A stretch of DNA of 64,000 nucleotides from Cichorium intybus. Taxonomy: Eukaryota; Streptophyta; Magnoliopsida; Asterales; Asteraceae. The notes under the pieces were generated by a model, which was given only the letters and a program-made list of their open reading frames with translations, did no database searches and had not been told where the DNA came from. Made by a program: the position numbers and the translations under genes. Where the stretch lies: positions 114,165,798 to 114,229,797 of the forward strand of contig CM042012.1 in NCBI GenBank assembly GCA_023525715.1, read 5' to 3'. Below, one piece after another: positions 1-14,722 of the stretch; the stretch's first letter is position 1, and every line of letters begins with the position of its first letter.

Positions 1-593
1 GATACATGTCCTTAAACTTGTTTTATGTTAAGTGATTTATTATAATTGCATCTCCATGTGTATTATTTGTATGAAGTATTATATGCATAATGTGTTCATG
101 TATATAATTGAATTTTTAAAGAGTTTTAAGGAATGTGAAATGTTTAAGAGTTTTAAAAGAGTTTTGAGCATAACCATTGCATTCATGTAGGATGGGTTAC
201 GTCTTTAAATGAAGTCCCAGACATGTTCAGTTTTGGGAATAAGGTCCTATACAATAATTGATGCTAGTGAATTGTGATTGACATTCTAGAAAGTCATGAT
301 CGAGGTGATAGACTTTTCAAACCCATTCCATGGTCTTATCTATGACGGTAGTATGTTTACAAAATACATGTTACGAGTGGGGCCTCTAAATGAGTTTAGT
401 GAGAGATGCTAATACATTGTTTATTCCTTAAAATACCATATTGTCCTTTAGAAAAAGAGACTTTTATGAGAGTAGAGATTATGAAATGGGAAGTAGATGC
501 ATATGCATTGAATGAATTGTTTGGTGATTTATTATTTTTGGGTATCTTGATTGAGTTTGTAGTGCTTTCATATCCAACGCTTTCATATCCAAA
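1..593. other. AT-rich sequence, no gene seen
   Basis: No coding region, RNA gene or bounded repeat recognised. The reading frame at 406-690 has no recognisable domain and runs into the terminal repeat of the adjacent Mutator-like element. Confidence 0.5.
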
Positions 594-602
594 TACTTCT
601 TT

Positions 603-1368
603 GGGGAAACCATGGAAAAACCATACCTATTATCTAACAATTCCTGAAAAAACCCTTTTATTATTTTTGAGTATGTTTAAACCCTTATAATATTGAAATT
701 TCTTAAGTTAATGATATGTAACCGGTTGTCCCTTCCCAGCCGGTAATGTAGCATATGTTTCATATAAAATATGACATGTAATCTTATTTGGCATATAAAA
801 GATGGCATGTAACCTGATGTGGCAACTGGTAGGGAAGAATTAGGTTTAAAATCAAGTGTTCGTATCTGTGAAGGCGAAACCCACGACTTCCTTCAATCAC
901 GCCCTCTCTGTCTCTCGTTACAAACTGATGGGTCGATCGTATGGAGCTTCTTCTTCAATTTCAAACCCAAGAGAAACTCGAGAAGAAATTATCGAGTGAA
1001 CCTAGCCCGTCAAGTAGAAATTACCGAAGATGATCCTATTTCACCTTCGATTCTTTAACCCTGACCTTCTGTCACCTTAGTTACTCCGATTTATTTAACT
1101 GATTCTTTAACCCTAGCTTATTCCCACTCGCATGTTCGACATTCGTGTCTGATGGAGAATGTCGACTCCACTTACATCACATGTAAGCTCGTAACCACCA
1201 ACAATCTAAGGTTACCTAATATTAGATCGATTTTAGTGGGTAATCATTAAATAAGTGGTTTAAATAAGAGAAATCAAGAATAAAAGGGTTTTAACGTACT
1301 CAAAAAATAATAAAATGGTTTTTTCAGGAATTGTTAGATAATAGGTAGGGGTTTTCCATGGTTTTCCC
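603..1368. mobile_element. Mutator-like non-autonomous element with about 100-base terminal inverted repeats
   Basis: The left end starts GGGGAAACCATGGAAAAACC. The reverse complement of the right end starts GGGAAAACCATGGAAAACCC, and the two stay alignable for about 100 bases (603-707 against 1267-1368). The flanking 9-mers TACTTCTTT (594-602) and TCCTTCTTT (1369-1377) differ at one base, which fits a Mutator-type 9-base target duplication. Terminal GGG/GGGG and long repeats are usual for plant MULEs. No transposase is encoded. The interior is less AT-rich around 820-1060 and has an open frame of 79 codons, possibly captured host sequence, source not recognised. Confidence 0.75.
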
Positions 1369-1377
1369 TCCTTCTTT

Positions 1378-1985
1378 TCCCCAATTATTTTGAGATAAAA
1401 TCTTTTGGTGATGTAAAATTTCTTTTGGAATAGTTGACTTTAGGTTTGGAGTATTTACATTTATTAAAGTCCTTAGGAATTGGTCTTCTTGAGTACTTAC
1501 TAGCTTTCTAAGCCTAAGAATTGTATTTTGACATGTATTCAGTTTGGAATCCGTAGTGAAGAACGAAAACAAATTTAGCATCAGATATTTGAAAGACCTT
1601 GTAAATTGAGATTTAAATGTTTTGAAGTTGTTTACTTTAAACTATTATCCCTTTTATTACATTGTTACACCCTTGTTTGCATTGATAATTTAAAATGGCA
1701 AGGACCTAACTGTTTGGAACCTATTTTCTGCAAAATGTTTTACGAAAAGATTATTATTTTTTAATTACTTAAAACTTTCATTTTAAATTAATATATCAAA
1801 AATCCTATATGAGGGGTGTTATGGAAACCATAAATCGTAAACGCTAACGAAATAAATACACTCTAAAACATAAACCCTAACCATAAGCACTAATTAATCG
1901 ATAGACCGAAAAAGTCATTATTACCATACATTTTACACTAAACCCTTACAAAACAATTATTGACCGACATGGCATAAATGTGTTA
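1378..1985. other. Intergenic AT-rich sequence
   Basis: No gene recognised. It lies between the Mutator-like element and the Harbinger-type MITE and has no long open frame or bounded repeat I could support. Confidence 0.4.
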
Positions 1986-2290
1986 TTAGACTATCTCCAT
2001 TCACAACCCAACCCAACCCAACTTTTCTATTAAAAAACTAATATCTCTCTCTTCTACACCACAATCCACTTAAACACAATCTTTCATACATTAGCAACCC
2101 AACTCATTCCTATATTTTTTCTAAAATACCACAATCCACTTAAACACAATCTTTCACACATTAGCAACCTAACCAAATCCTATATTTTATCTAAAAAAAT
2201 CACAAAAAGTTATTAATATTACTCTCATTTTGTAAAGATTTTTTTCTATGCATTTTAATGTTATTTATTTATTTTTTTAGTAGATGTTAT

Positions 2291-2932
2291 TGTTGGTTAT
2301 ATGCTCATCGTTATAACAAGTTGGTAATATTACTATAAATAGTATGGTCCTTTTGGGTTACACGCAAGAGACGATTTAGCTAAAAGAGATCGAAAATAAA
2401 CTTGAGGGGTTAAGTTTATTAATATATCAAAGTAAAGATATATTAATTAGAAACTTAATGATTAAGTTTATTAATATACCAAAGTAAAGGTATATTAATT
2501 AGAAACTTAATAAGGATAAAGGACCAAAGTGAAATATCCACAAGGGAGGGGATAAGGATGAGGAGCACTATAAATACAACCCTAGATCTGAGTTGTAAGA
2601 GCTGCCAAAACCCTAATTTTCGTCACTCTCCTCCCACCCCTCGGTATACGGCCGATTTCTTTCAAAATCCTAAGTATTACGTGCTAAAACTTCAAGCAAA
2701 GGTATATACTACATCAACGGGTGCTGGATCGTTGTCTTGGGTGCGATTACATTAGAGGAGTTCTACTTTGGGATCTCGTCATCCTAACAAGATCAGATCT
2801 GAGATCTAAAATGTATTTCTTGAACCTCTTGATTTTACAGTTACAAAAGTGTGCATGATTCTGTGATCCTGGTTGAATACGATTTTGATTTCTGTTTCCG
2901 CTGCATTGTTTTTATGCTATCGTATTCCAACA
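2291..2932 (+). repeat. 5' LTR of the copia element
   Basis: Begins TGTTGGTTAT and ends TATTCCAACA. It nearly matches 8993-9635. It holds a short open frame (2558-2755) also present in the other LTR; I regard it as chance, since it resembles no protein. Confidence 0.92.
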
Positions 2933-2933
2933 G

Positions 2934-2945
2934 TGGTATCAGAGA
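2934..2945 (+). other. Primer-binding site, initiator tRNA-Met
   Basis: TGGTATCAGAGA begins one base after the 5' LTR. It matches the tRNA-Met-complementary TGGTATCAGAGC of plant copia elements at 11 of 12 bases. Confidence 0.85.
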
Positions 2946-4424
2946 CGCTTTATCATGATTTTGTACTGTTTTGATTCGATTAAAATTGTCAAAAAATCGT
3001 TTTTTTCTGATTTATCGAATCTGATCGACGTCCGCGCCGCGGTACTTGAAATATCGCGTCGCGGGTTTTTCTAAAGTTACGATCATTAGGGTTTTGCCGC
3101 ATCGCGTTTCCTAGTGTTCCGCGCCGCGTCGTTCTTGACATGATCGGTTTCTTTTGATTACCGCGTCGCGTTTTCTCGTGTTTCGCGTCGCGGCGGTCGT
3201 GACGTTTTATTTTCTGAAATCAGATTTCTTGTTATAAAATGGTGATTTTAGTATTGTATGATTGTTTAGATTAATTATTGACATAGAATGCTTGCTTGCT
3301 CAATAAGATTAATAGCTAAACACAAAGTTTAAAATGCTTCAAAATTTAATGGATGATTGTTTAAATTAATTATTAACACTGCATACTTGCGTGTTTAATA
3401 GAATTAATAGTTAAACATAATTTTCAAAGAATACTTAAAATTTTAAATGATATATATTAGAATTGTATCTATATGTATAACTTAAAATAAAAACATTGGT
3501 CAGACCGTGACTAGGCTCACCTACTCTAAATGTGTAGAAGGTTGAAGGAGGTCTCTTTGATTCCTAATGAGGTCGGTTTTTAAATAGCATTCATTGCTTA
3601 CCACCCTCACCGCCTGTCACATTTTATCGAGTGGAGTTACCGAAAGGGTTTGATAGAACAGTGTTTCAAGATAAAAGTATTACTGAAAATACACAAGTAA
3701 GAAAAATTTGTTAAAAGTTAATAGATTTTTCAAAAGTCAAATTGGTATTTTCAAACCGGTTTTAAAAAGTTTAAATTGACCCTTTTGCCAATTAAAAGGT
3801 TAAAGTGTTTTAACAAGAATGATATATGTAAAACTAGATTGTTAAAAGTTGTTGACATGTTTTAAAAATTATTGGCAATTGTAAGACGGATTTTAAAAGT
3901 TTAGAAGACCTTTTTGCCAAAAAGAAAGTTAAAATGTTTTAACTTAACGAAACGAAATCCCGTTTTATGAAAATGTGAATCTCATGCTACCCACAAAGAA
4001 CCACACATTTAACCGGGCCCTTCCGGCGTGGGAAGTGCCATAGCCAACGCGTCGGATTGGACTCGGCCAAAATGATGTGATACTCGCGATAACTCATGAA
4101 TCATGGGCCGGGTGTCACGTGGGTCTTCATGGTCGATTTACCATCCAAACTCGTGATCCGCGGCATACCCGTCACGAGAGAGAGGATGAGCATGATGGGA
4201 TTAAACATGCCATTGATCAGATTCAATGAATCCCAAAAGATCTAGAAGCTTCATAGAGATTGAAGTTGGCAAAAGAGTATTGCCTACCTAAATAACTTCT
4301 GGGGGTGACTACGGCATACCTCTTCACCACCAAAAGCGAAATATGGATTCTAGCCTTAAGTAAAATAATTTTATGGGTAATTAATTTATTAAGGGTTAAT
4401 CAAACTAAACAAAACTCTATTTTA

Positions 4425-7400
4425 GATGTCAACTAAAGAAAGTTTGAAAGTTACAAGTTTTTTTTTACTGCGTGGCTTCCTCAATCAAAGTAAGTTCAAC
4501 GGCATAGATTATGCGTGTTGGTTCCAGAACTTGAGAAGAGTACTCAATGTCTAGGGAAAATTTTATATGATTGAGGAACAAGTTCCTATGGATTATCCAG
4601 CCATATCCATTAGTGCTGAAATAGACGGTCAATCATCTTAGACGTCTAAATGATTCGAATAAGGTTGCTCGTTTCATGTTAGACACTATGATTCCCGAGC
4701 TTCAAAGAAAATTGTGGGGTCTTGGTGCTTTGACATGATTAACCGGCTTAAGGACATGATCCAAGAGCAGGTTAAATGGGAACGATTCGAAGTCATGAAA
4801 GCATTATTTGGATGTAGGCTGTTACTAGGATGAAGAGTCAATACCCATATGTTTAGCATAAGAGGGTACGTTGACCAAATGTGGAGGTTGGGATTTCCAA
4901 CAAGTCAGGAGTTAGTCACGGACATTGTCCTTAACTCGCTGACTAGTTCTTATGATTAGTTCATTCTGGACTTCATTATATAGAACTCAAAAGGATCCTT
5001 CGAGAGATTACATAGCATGTTGAGGAAAGTATAACTTTACATGGCTAGGGAATCCAACACCACAGCTCCTAAAGAAGGTGTCAAAAGGAAAAGGACAAAC
5101 CCTACCAAGGGAATGATTTTCCTAAAGAAACCTCAATACTGAAATCCTGAGGAAGATTTTGTTTCCACTGAAAGGATGTGGGACATGGAAGGCATAAATG
5201 CTCAAGATATCTGACGCAATAGAAGTAGTTGCAAGCCAAAGAGTGTGGCACTTCAAGTATATTTGTAATTCCATAAGTGCTTTGCTTATGACCAGTATCG
5301 CCATTTTAATGGGCAGAGACTGGAATAAAGCAGAGGTACAAACCATGGAGAGCTGGATCGAATCATGGACTACAAGCAGCTTGCTTTCATCCATAGGATT
5401 AGGAACCAACTTCTCTATAGTGTTTTAGTTTATGGTTTTGCAATTTGAAGATTGTTGATGTGAACATTGTTTCATCAGATGGTTTTGACTTGGTTTAAAT
5501 AAAAGTTATTTTAAAAGTTATTTTGGAACAAAGTTATGGTCATTACATCTATGAGAACTGGTTCAAAACAATAGTTCGAAAAGATTGATTCAAGAGAATC
5601 CAAATGTTTGGATTAATGGTATGAGTGGAATTGTCTGGTTTTGTAAACTTGAAAGAAGCTACCAGAACTCCAGATGGATAGGATTCTGGAGATCATTTGA
5701 CTGAAAGTCTTATGATAACTGCTATTCTTGTCTACATAAAGAGATAACTATGCACTGCTCACAAGTTATTGTGGGCAAAGGCTGAGAATCTGTTGGACCT
5801 TGTACATCTAATGTATTTGGACCGTTCAGTTTTCCACTAAACCGTCTAAAATACTCTATTAAGTTTGAAACCTATATGGTGATCAGTACTTCAAGAACAG
5901 AGTATTGAATCAAATGAGCAAAGGATGAGAATTCGAAATCCAAGTACGGATAAAGAGTTTCTTAGTCAAAGATTATACAATCATCTAATGGACTGTGAAA
6001 ATTGTTTCAACAGTCAAATCCACTTAGAACGCTACTAGCATCGTATGGTGTGTCTGAGTTATAATGGAACATAAAGGTTCGACTTATGATGGATTGTATC
6101 ATGCTTCCAATCTATGTCTGAGGTTAAACCTTAGAGACAATAGAGTCCTAACCCTTGCACAACCACAAAAGGTTCTATAAACACTTTCTGAGAAATATGG
6201 AGTGTAGATGTTTCTTCACTAGCATATTTAGAAATTTGGGGTATTGAGACTTACATTTACCGTGTAGCTCAGAGGACGTCGATTAACAGAAGTGTTATTC
6301 CATTAGAGTACTTGGATATAATAAGCATTTTGACAACAGTATGATGTTGTATAAATGGCAGTCTTCTATGATAGGAAGCTGGTATTCAAGAAATCAGTGG
6401 GAGCCTGACTGATCTTGATGAGACTCAAAGGATCAAAGAGCCTGATGTTGGCACTAGCACTCAACCAGAGGTAGTAAAACCTGTTGAGACTCAGTAAGAG
6501 TTTGCTGAGGAATCTGACATAACTCCATCTCCTGTTCGAGAAACTGATAAAGGACGTCATACACCTGGTTTTCATGAATTACATGTTGACGAAGGTGATG
6601 AATGTCTGGTGGATCATTGTGACCCTACCAATTATCGGAAGTCGTGGCAGGCCCCTTGGGTTGCCTTAAGGAAAGAGATGATGGAGAGCGAGATGAAATC
6701 CATGTATGATAACCAAGTTTGGAACCTGGTTGATCAAACATCTGACCTTAAAACAGTTGGTGTAAATGGGTCTTCAAGAAGAAGACAGACGTGGATGGAA
6801 AGGTACACACATACAAAGCCAGACTGGTGGCAAAGGGTTATACTCAAACCCAAGGGATTGATTATGAGGAAACTTTTTCACCAGTGGCAATGATTAAATC
6901 TATTAGAATACTGTTTGTCATCGCAGCATTTTATGACCACGAAATATGGCAAATGGATGTAAAAACCGCTTTCCTTAACGGAAAACTTTCAGAGGATGTG
7001 TATATGACACAACTAGAGGGTTTTGTACAGTCCAAATATCCTAATAGAGTGTGTAAACTTGTGAAGTCGATTTATGGACTCAAAACAAGCATCTCGTAGC
7101 TGGAATCTCTGCTTCGATGAGAAAATCAAAGAGTTTGGATTTTCTAGAAGTAAAGATGAGTCATGTGTATATGTCAGAGCTAGTGGGAGCATTGAAGTCT
7201 ACCCTATGTCGTACACAGATAGCAAAGTTCTCATGTAAATGTCCCTATCTCGAGAAATATGAAATAAATGAGAATTGCTATGCTATAAATGACACAGGAG
7301 AGACTTAATGCGCATGAAGCATTTTGATCTATGGAGATAGAATTAAGTGCTTCATAGAGATTTTGGAAACAAAAGTGAACTATGTAAATGTCAGTGCTAG

Positions 7401-8110
7401 TGTGAGCACTGAAGTCCAATCTATGTTGTATGTAGATAGCAAAGTTCTCATGTAAACGTCCCTATATCGAGAAATCATAAATAAATGAGAATTGATGTGC
7501 TACAAATGACATAGGAGTGACCTATTGCATATGAAGCATCATGATCTATGGAGATAGACCTAAGTGCTTCATATGGATAAGCTAGAGTACATGAGCAGTC
7601 GGATCTAGAGATACAAGACTCCTATAAGGGATTCAAGTTTCTGTATCAGGGTTTAGGACTGAGTGAAACTCAGAGTCCTAGTTCCATTAAGATCCTGGAT
7701 GAAATGAGTTGAGTCCAGTATGCACTTGCATATGGATCAATCGCATAATGTACGAGAACTAATGTATCATATGCCTTGAGCATGATGATTTGATATTAGG
7801 CTAATCCTGGCAAAAGTCAAATGGATGGACGTCACGAAGTATCTTAAATGTTTAAGATATTCTTGATCCATTATAGTATGGGAGAACTCAGTGTAAAGAA
7901 GCACACTGATACTAGCTTCCAAAACTAATAGAAACGGTTCTTGTACGCAGTCAGGATCCGAGTTCTTACCAAAAGAGACATCTCAGTTAATAGAGCTATA
8001 TCGGATGAGGCAAGATAGCTGATCTGATCACTAAGTCAATGTCTCAGACTAAGCAAGATCGATCATGCTAAGTCCATAAGCATTAGATATGCAAATGAAT
8101 TAACTTTGAG
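4425..8110 (+). pseudogene. Decayed copia gag-pol
   Basis: Gag starts near 4425 (MSTKESLKV, then an NG.DYA.W.QNLR-like stretch) and is stopped within about 45 codons. Reverse transcriptase is the best preserved part: 6609-6893 and, in another frame, 6791-7099, with YKARLVAKG, DYEETFSPV, WQMDVKTAFLNG and EDVYMTQLEGF. A one-base insertion near 7083 moves the following ASRSWNLCF.EK stretch to a third frame, and sequence beyond about 7190 appears deleted. Further remnants (about 7690-8100) resemble the SRVPYASAVGS, DVSYALS and RNase H segments of copia pol. Protease and integrase catalytic motifs were not found. The reverse transcriptase is close to that of the copia element at 30189-37847, so both belong to one lineage. 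Confidence 0.85.
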
Positions 8111-8992
8111 TGAAGTTAGTATAGTTTGATTTGTATTAGGAACTTAAGCAATGAAAAACTCTATCTGATATGAAGATTATTATGTGGATAACATAATATA
8201 TGCATAAAGGCAGTCATTTCATTAGTTTATCATTGTGTTCCGATTTTGCGTGTTTTATTGACTTCCTGAATAATTTAATTATTATTCAAACTGTCCACAG
8301 TCGGTCATACTTTTGGGAGTAAGTATTGATTCAAGACTGACATGAGGAATTGGTAAATTGTCCATAGAGATGGACATAGCATGGAGATGCACTAATTCTC
8401 ATGTGTACTTAATAGGGATTAAGTATTGGAGTAACCTGCACTTAGAGATTACTTCATGGAATCTGTCACGAGTAATTCTAAGATGGTAATATCTTATATT
8501 CTTCAAGCGGAGATGCATTGATTCTTTGTCCTGCAATCTGTTGTGCCTTGGTTTTCTCCAACGTTGTCCGTAACTGGCAGCCATACAGGGAATGTCCAGG
8601 TATGACATGATGAGTAGGCGAGATCCGTGTAGTCAAAGTTTATTTGTTCCTTCTGCCCTAACAGGAGAAGCGATATCCATGGGCCCCTCGATGATTTGTT
8701 GCTGACAGCAAGTGTACGGCCGTACCGAGACTGAATAGATATAGAATCAATAGTGCAGTTTGTTGTGGTCATCACAAATCTCTATCGGGAAACATAATAT
8801 TGAATGTATGAGACTGACATGATTCCATGTCAGACGTTCATAAGGATATCTTTTAGAACAAAGAAATATTTGATCACTTGCCTAAGGGCTGTTTCATTAG
8901 ATGAACACGGCATTTGTCATGGATGACATACACCTTACTAGGTTAGGGAATATTAGACCATACAGTTGTTATAACAAGTGCAAGTGGGAGAC

Positions 8993-9635
8993 TGTTGGTT
9001 ATATGCCCATCGTTATAACAAGTTGGTAATATTACTATAAATAGTATGGTCCTTTTGGGTTACACGCAAGAGACGATTTAGCTAAAAGAGATCGAAAATA
9101 AACTTGAGGGGTTAAGTTTATTAATATATCAAAGTAAAGATATATTAATTAGAAACTTAATGATTAAGTTTATTAATATACCAAAGTAAAGGTATATTAA
9201 TTAGAAACTTAATAAGGATAAAGGACCAAAGTGAAATATCCACAAGGGAGGGGATAAGGATGAGGAGCACTATAAATACAACCCTAGATCTGAGTTGTAA
9301 GAGCTGCCAAAACCCTAATTTTCGTCACTCTCCTCCCACCCCTCGGTATACGGCCGATTTCTTTCAAAACCCTAAGTATTACGTGCTAAAACTTCAAGCA
9401 AAGGTATATACTACATCAACGGGTGCTGGATCGTTGTCTTGGGTGCGATTACATTAGAGGAGTTCTACTTTGGGCTCTCGTCATCCTAACAAGATCAGAT
9501 CTCAGATCTAAAAGGTATTTCTTGAACCCTCTTGATTTTACAGTTACAAAAGTGTGCATGATTCTGTGATCCTGGTTGAATACGATTTTGATTTCTGTTT
9601 CCGCTGCGTTGTTTTTATGCTATCGTATTCCAACA
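8993..9635 (+). repeat. 3' LTR of the copia element
   Basis: Near-identical copy of 2291-2932, preceded by the polypurine tract CAAGTGGGAGAC (8981-8992) and followed by the target duplication GTTAT. The few differences seen are single-base changes plus one extra C near 9527. Confidence 0.92.
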
Positions 9636-9818
9636 GTTATATCACTTTTTAATAGAAAAGGTTTAAAAATTAAAAAAGAAAAGGTGAGAGAGGGAGTAGA
9701 AGTGGCGAGCTTGGGTCGTGGGGGTGTCCTAGCCACCAACTTTTTGATAATTTTGATTTTCTTTTATTTAGAAAATTGGTGAGCGGATCGGTGAAAGCCC
9801 CCGATGGGGATGGTCTTA

Positions 9819-11041
9819 GTGCCCTTATTGAGGCACATTTTACCCTAACTCTAGAGGCTCATGTAGCTCTAGGATCCGAGGAATTGAAAAAAGTACTATC
9901 GACATAATGACTTTTTTTTTTAAATTCTCTTCACATAAGTGGAGAATTTTTAGATTCATTTTTCGATATTATTGGCAGGTATCGGCGCGCACAACTAAAG
10001 AATACACAAGCTAAAATGCAGGATTCTTAAAAATCAAAATACAAAATGCGTACAACATGTCTGATATGGTACTCTGAAATGGTACCATTTAGAGACATGT
10101 AACTAGAGATTGCATTTTTTGTTTAAAACCCATGAAACATAATAACGGAGAAAAGTATATTATGTTTTTTTAATAGAAACGTTAAAAAGTAGCATTCTAG
10201 ACTCCTAAATCCGAAGAGCATATCCTAAATTGCGACTAGAATGTCTTCTTTGTTTAAACCCCATCAAATCTAACAAGTAGTTAACATATGTGATGTTTTT
10301 AGTATAAACGTTTAAAAATAGCGTCTCAGACTCCAATATCGGAATAACATATCCAACATGTTAAACTAACATTACAAAACTTATAATTTTTTTACCAAAG
10401 CCGAATTACATTCCAATATAAGGGTGTGAAACGATGTCATTTCATTGAAAAATGGTGATATTAAGCATATCTGATGCAGGAGTTTAAAAAAAATCTTTGA
10501 AAATGTAGAAGCAGATGAGATATGACTTTATTTTATATTTTTCTAAATCCGAAATAACCCTATTTCGGGATAGATAGAATTTCAATAACCGTCAAAAATA
10601 TGAATGTTTATATTGTAAGAAAATATGTTATTTTTATGATTATCCCATATAAATTGTGTGAATGATACCAAACCATTTATAAAAAAAAAAAATACTGAAA
10701 AAAACATTAAATATTCATTTATTTTGAATACTTTTTTATTTACAAGTCATATAGATTTAGATTGAAATAAAAAGTATAATAGTAATTTTATCTAATTTTG
10801 ACAAAAAGGTAAAACGAAATGAAAGTTGGATTTTGTTTTTTTCAAATTTTATAGTTATTTAATCTTTTAAAATCTGTTTACTTGCATTGCTTATATCTCA
10901 TAGAATCATATATTGTCCCCAGTAGTATAAACTTGCCTTTCGCTTACCCACAAAGTCATCGTTTCCGCGTTACAAACAAACACACTACTTGTTTAGTTGT
11001 ATTTGTTTATACAATTATAAAGTTTCTTTTAAATAACTCAT
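9819..11041. other. Intergenic, with a degenerate tandem pair
   Basis: No gene recognised. At about 10110-10365 two diverged copies of a roughly 131-base unit lie head to tail: TTTGTTTAAAACCCAT at 10118 and TTTGTTTAAACCCCAT at 10249, each followed by AGAAACGTTAAAAAGTAGC-like or ATAAACGTTTAAAAATAGC-like sequence. The rest is AT-rich with no bounded element. Confidence 0.45.
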
Positions 11042-11058
11042 AATACGTTTAATTTATT

Positions 11059-11770
11059 TTTTTTTTGAACAGCAAGAATTTATTGAAGCTCTAACAAGGG
11101 GCTAGAGCAAAGCAAGGAAAAACATCAACACGGTTTGGTTTTCCAACAGTCCCATGAGACATTACAAATATTCCTATCTCTACTATTGATCCATTGGAAA
11201 GCAGTAATCTTAATCCTTTCCGCAACAAAATTACAACTCTCAACCTTGCCATTGAAAACTAATTGGTTTCTTTGGAACCAAATATTCCAAATGAAAGCCG
11301 CCAAAATGCCTCCAATTCTTCTACCTCGCAGCTTATGCTTATCTTCCATGTCTTTGATCTGCTCCAGAGCCGTATTCAAAGGGACGAGACTCCTTGGAAA
11401 CCCATCGCACCAAACCATAATCCGAGCAAAAACATCCTGGGTGAAAGAACAGCCCCCGAATAAATGCTCTTCCGACTCATCAAACCTGTTACAGAAAGGG
11501 CAGAGAGTACTCCTCAAAGCAACGCCTCTTTTTTCCAAGTTAACCCGAGTAGGAAGCCTCCCCAATCTAGCACGCCACAGGACGATGTTTGCTTTGATTG
11601 GGACACTAGAATTCCAAAAAGTAGCACAGTTACCGTCGAGAAGGGAGTAACTATCGAGAAGTTGTCTACATGAAGCAACCGAAAACCTTCCATCATTCTC
11701 AAGACCCCACTCCCAACCATTCTCGGATTCAAAAAATAAACTCGTGATATCAATGTTGCCAATATTTAAA
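11059..11770 (-). mobile_element. 5'-truncated LINE (non-LTR retrotransposon)
   Basis: On the minus strand the insert ends in a short A tract (T run at 11057-11066 on plus), with AATAAA just upstream of the tail. The 17-base sequence AATACGTTTAATTTATT occurs at both borders (11042-11058 and 11771-11787), a perfect long target duplication typical of LINE insertion. Only about 710 bases are present, so the element is 5'-truncated and keeps only the C-terminal end of the ORF2 protein and the 3' UTR. Confidence 0.88.
11125..11750 (-). pseudogene. LINE ORF2 C-terminal fragment with zinc-binding RT domain
   Basis: An open minus frame encodes the end of a plant LINE reverse transcriptase. It reads NGWEWGLE, then a WNSSVPIKANIVLWRARLG stretch, then GRLPTRVNLEKRGV, LCPFCN and ESEEHLFGGC, which is the zf-RVT domain (C-x2-C...H-x4-C pattern). 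It ends with an AAFIWNIWFQRNQLVFNG-like segment and a Trp-rich tail. The reverse transcriptase and endonuclease domains are absent because of 5' truncation, so it cannot be functional. The frame from ATG at 11565 is open for 146 codons; the homology extends upstream of that ATG, so the ATG is not a real start. Confidence 0.88.
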
Positions 11771-11787
11771 AATACGTTTAATTTATT

Positions 11788-14722
<2,935 letters not shown>

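Larger units (their letters stand above)
2291..9635 (+). mobile_element. Ty1-copia LTR retrotransposon, interior badly decayed
   Basis: Bounded by direct repeats at 2291-2932 and 8993-9635, both TGTTGG...CCAACA, with a 5-base target duplication GTTAT (2286-2290 and 9636-9640). A primer-binding site for initiator tRNA-Met follows the 5' LTR, and a purine tract AAGTGGGAGAC precedes the 3' LTR. The interior (6060 bases) has a leader of about 1.5 kb, then gag and pol remnants with many stops and frameshifts. By eye the LTRs differ at about 7 positions in about 642, so the insertion is recent although the coding region is dead. Confidence 0.92.
1989..9815. mobile_element. PIF/Harbinger-type MITE, split by a copia insertion
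   Basis: The left end reads GACTATCTCCATTC (from 1989) and the reverse complement of the right end reads GACCATCCCCATC (from 9815). Both are flanked by the trinucleotide TTA (1986-1988 and 9816-9818), the usual PIF/Harbinger target duplication. Subtracting the copia element and one of its 5-base duplications leaves a MITE of about 475 bases (1989-2290 plus 9641-9815). The left part holds two tandem copies of a roughly 70-base unit (about 2060-2200). No transposase. The family call rests on a 13-base imperfect inverted repeat plus the TTA. Confidence 0.6.

Noticed and set aside
2558..2755. Identical 65-codon frame in both LTRs of the copia element (also 9260-9457)
   Set aside because: It is repeated only because the LTR is repeated. 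No known domain and no sign of coding constraint.
11135..11650. 171-codon plus-strand frame opposite the LINE fragment
   Set aside because: The minus strand has a clear zf-RVT signature; this is its antisense shadow.
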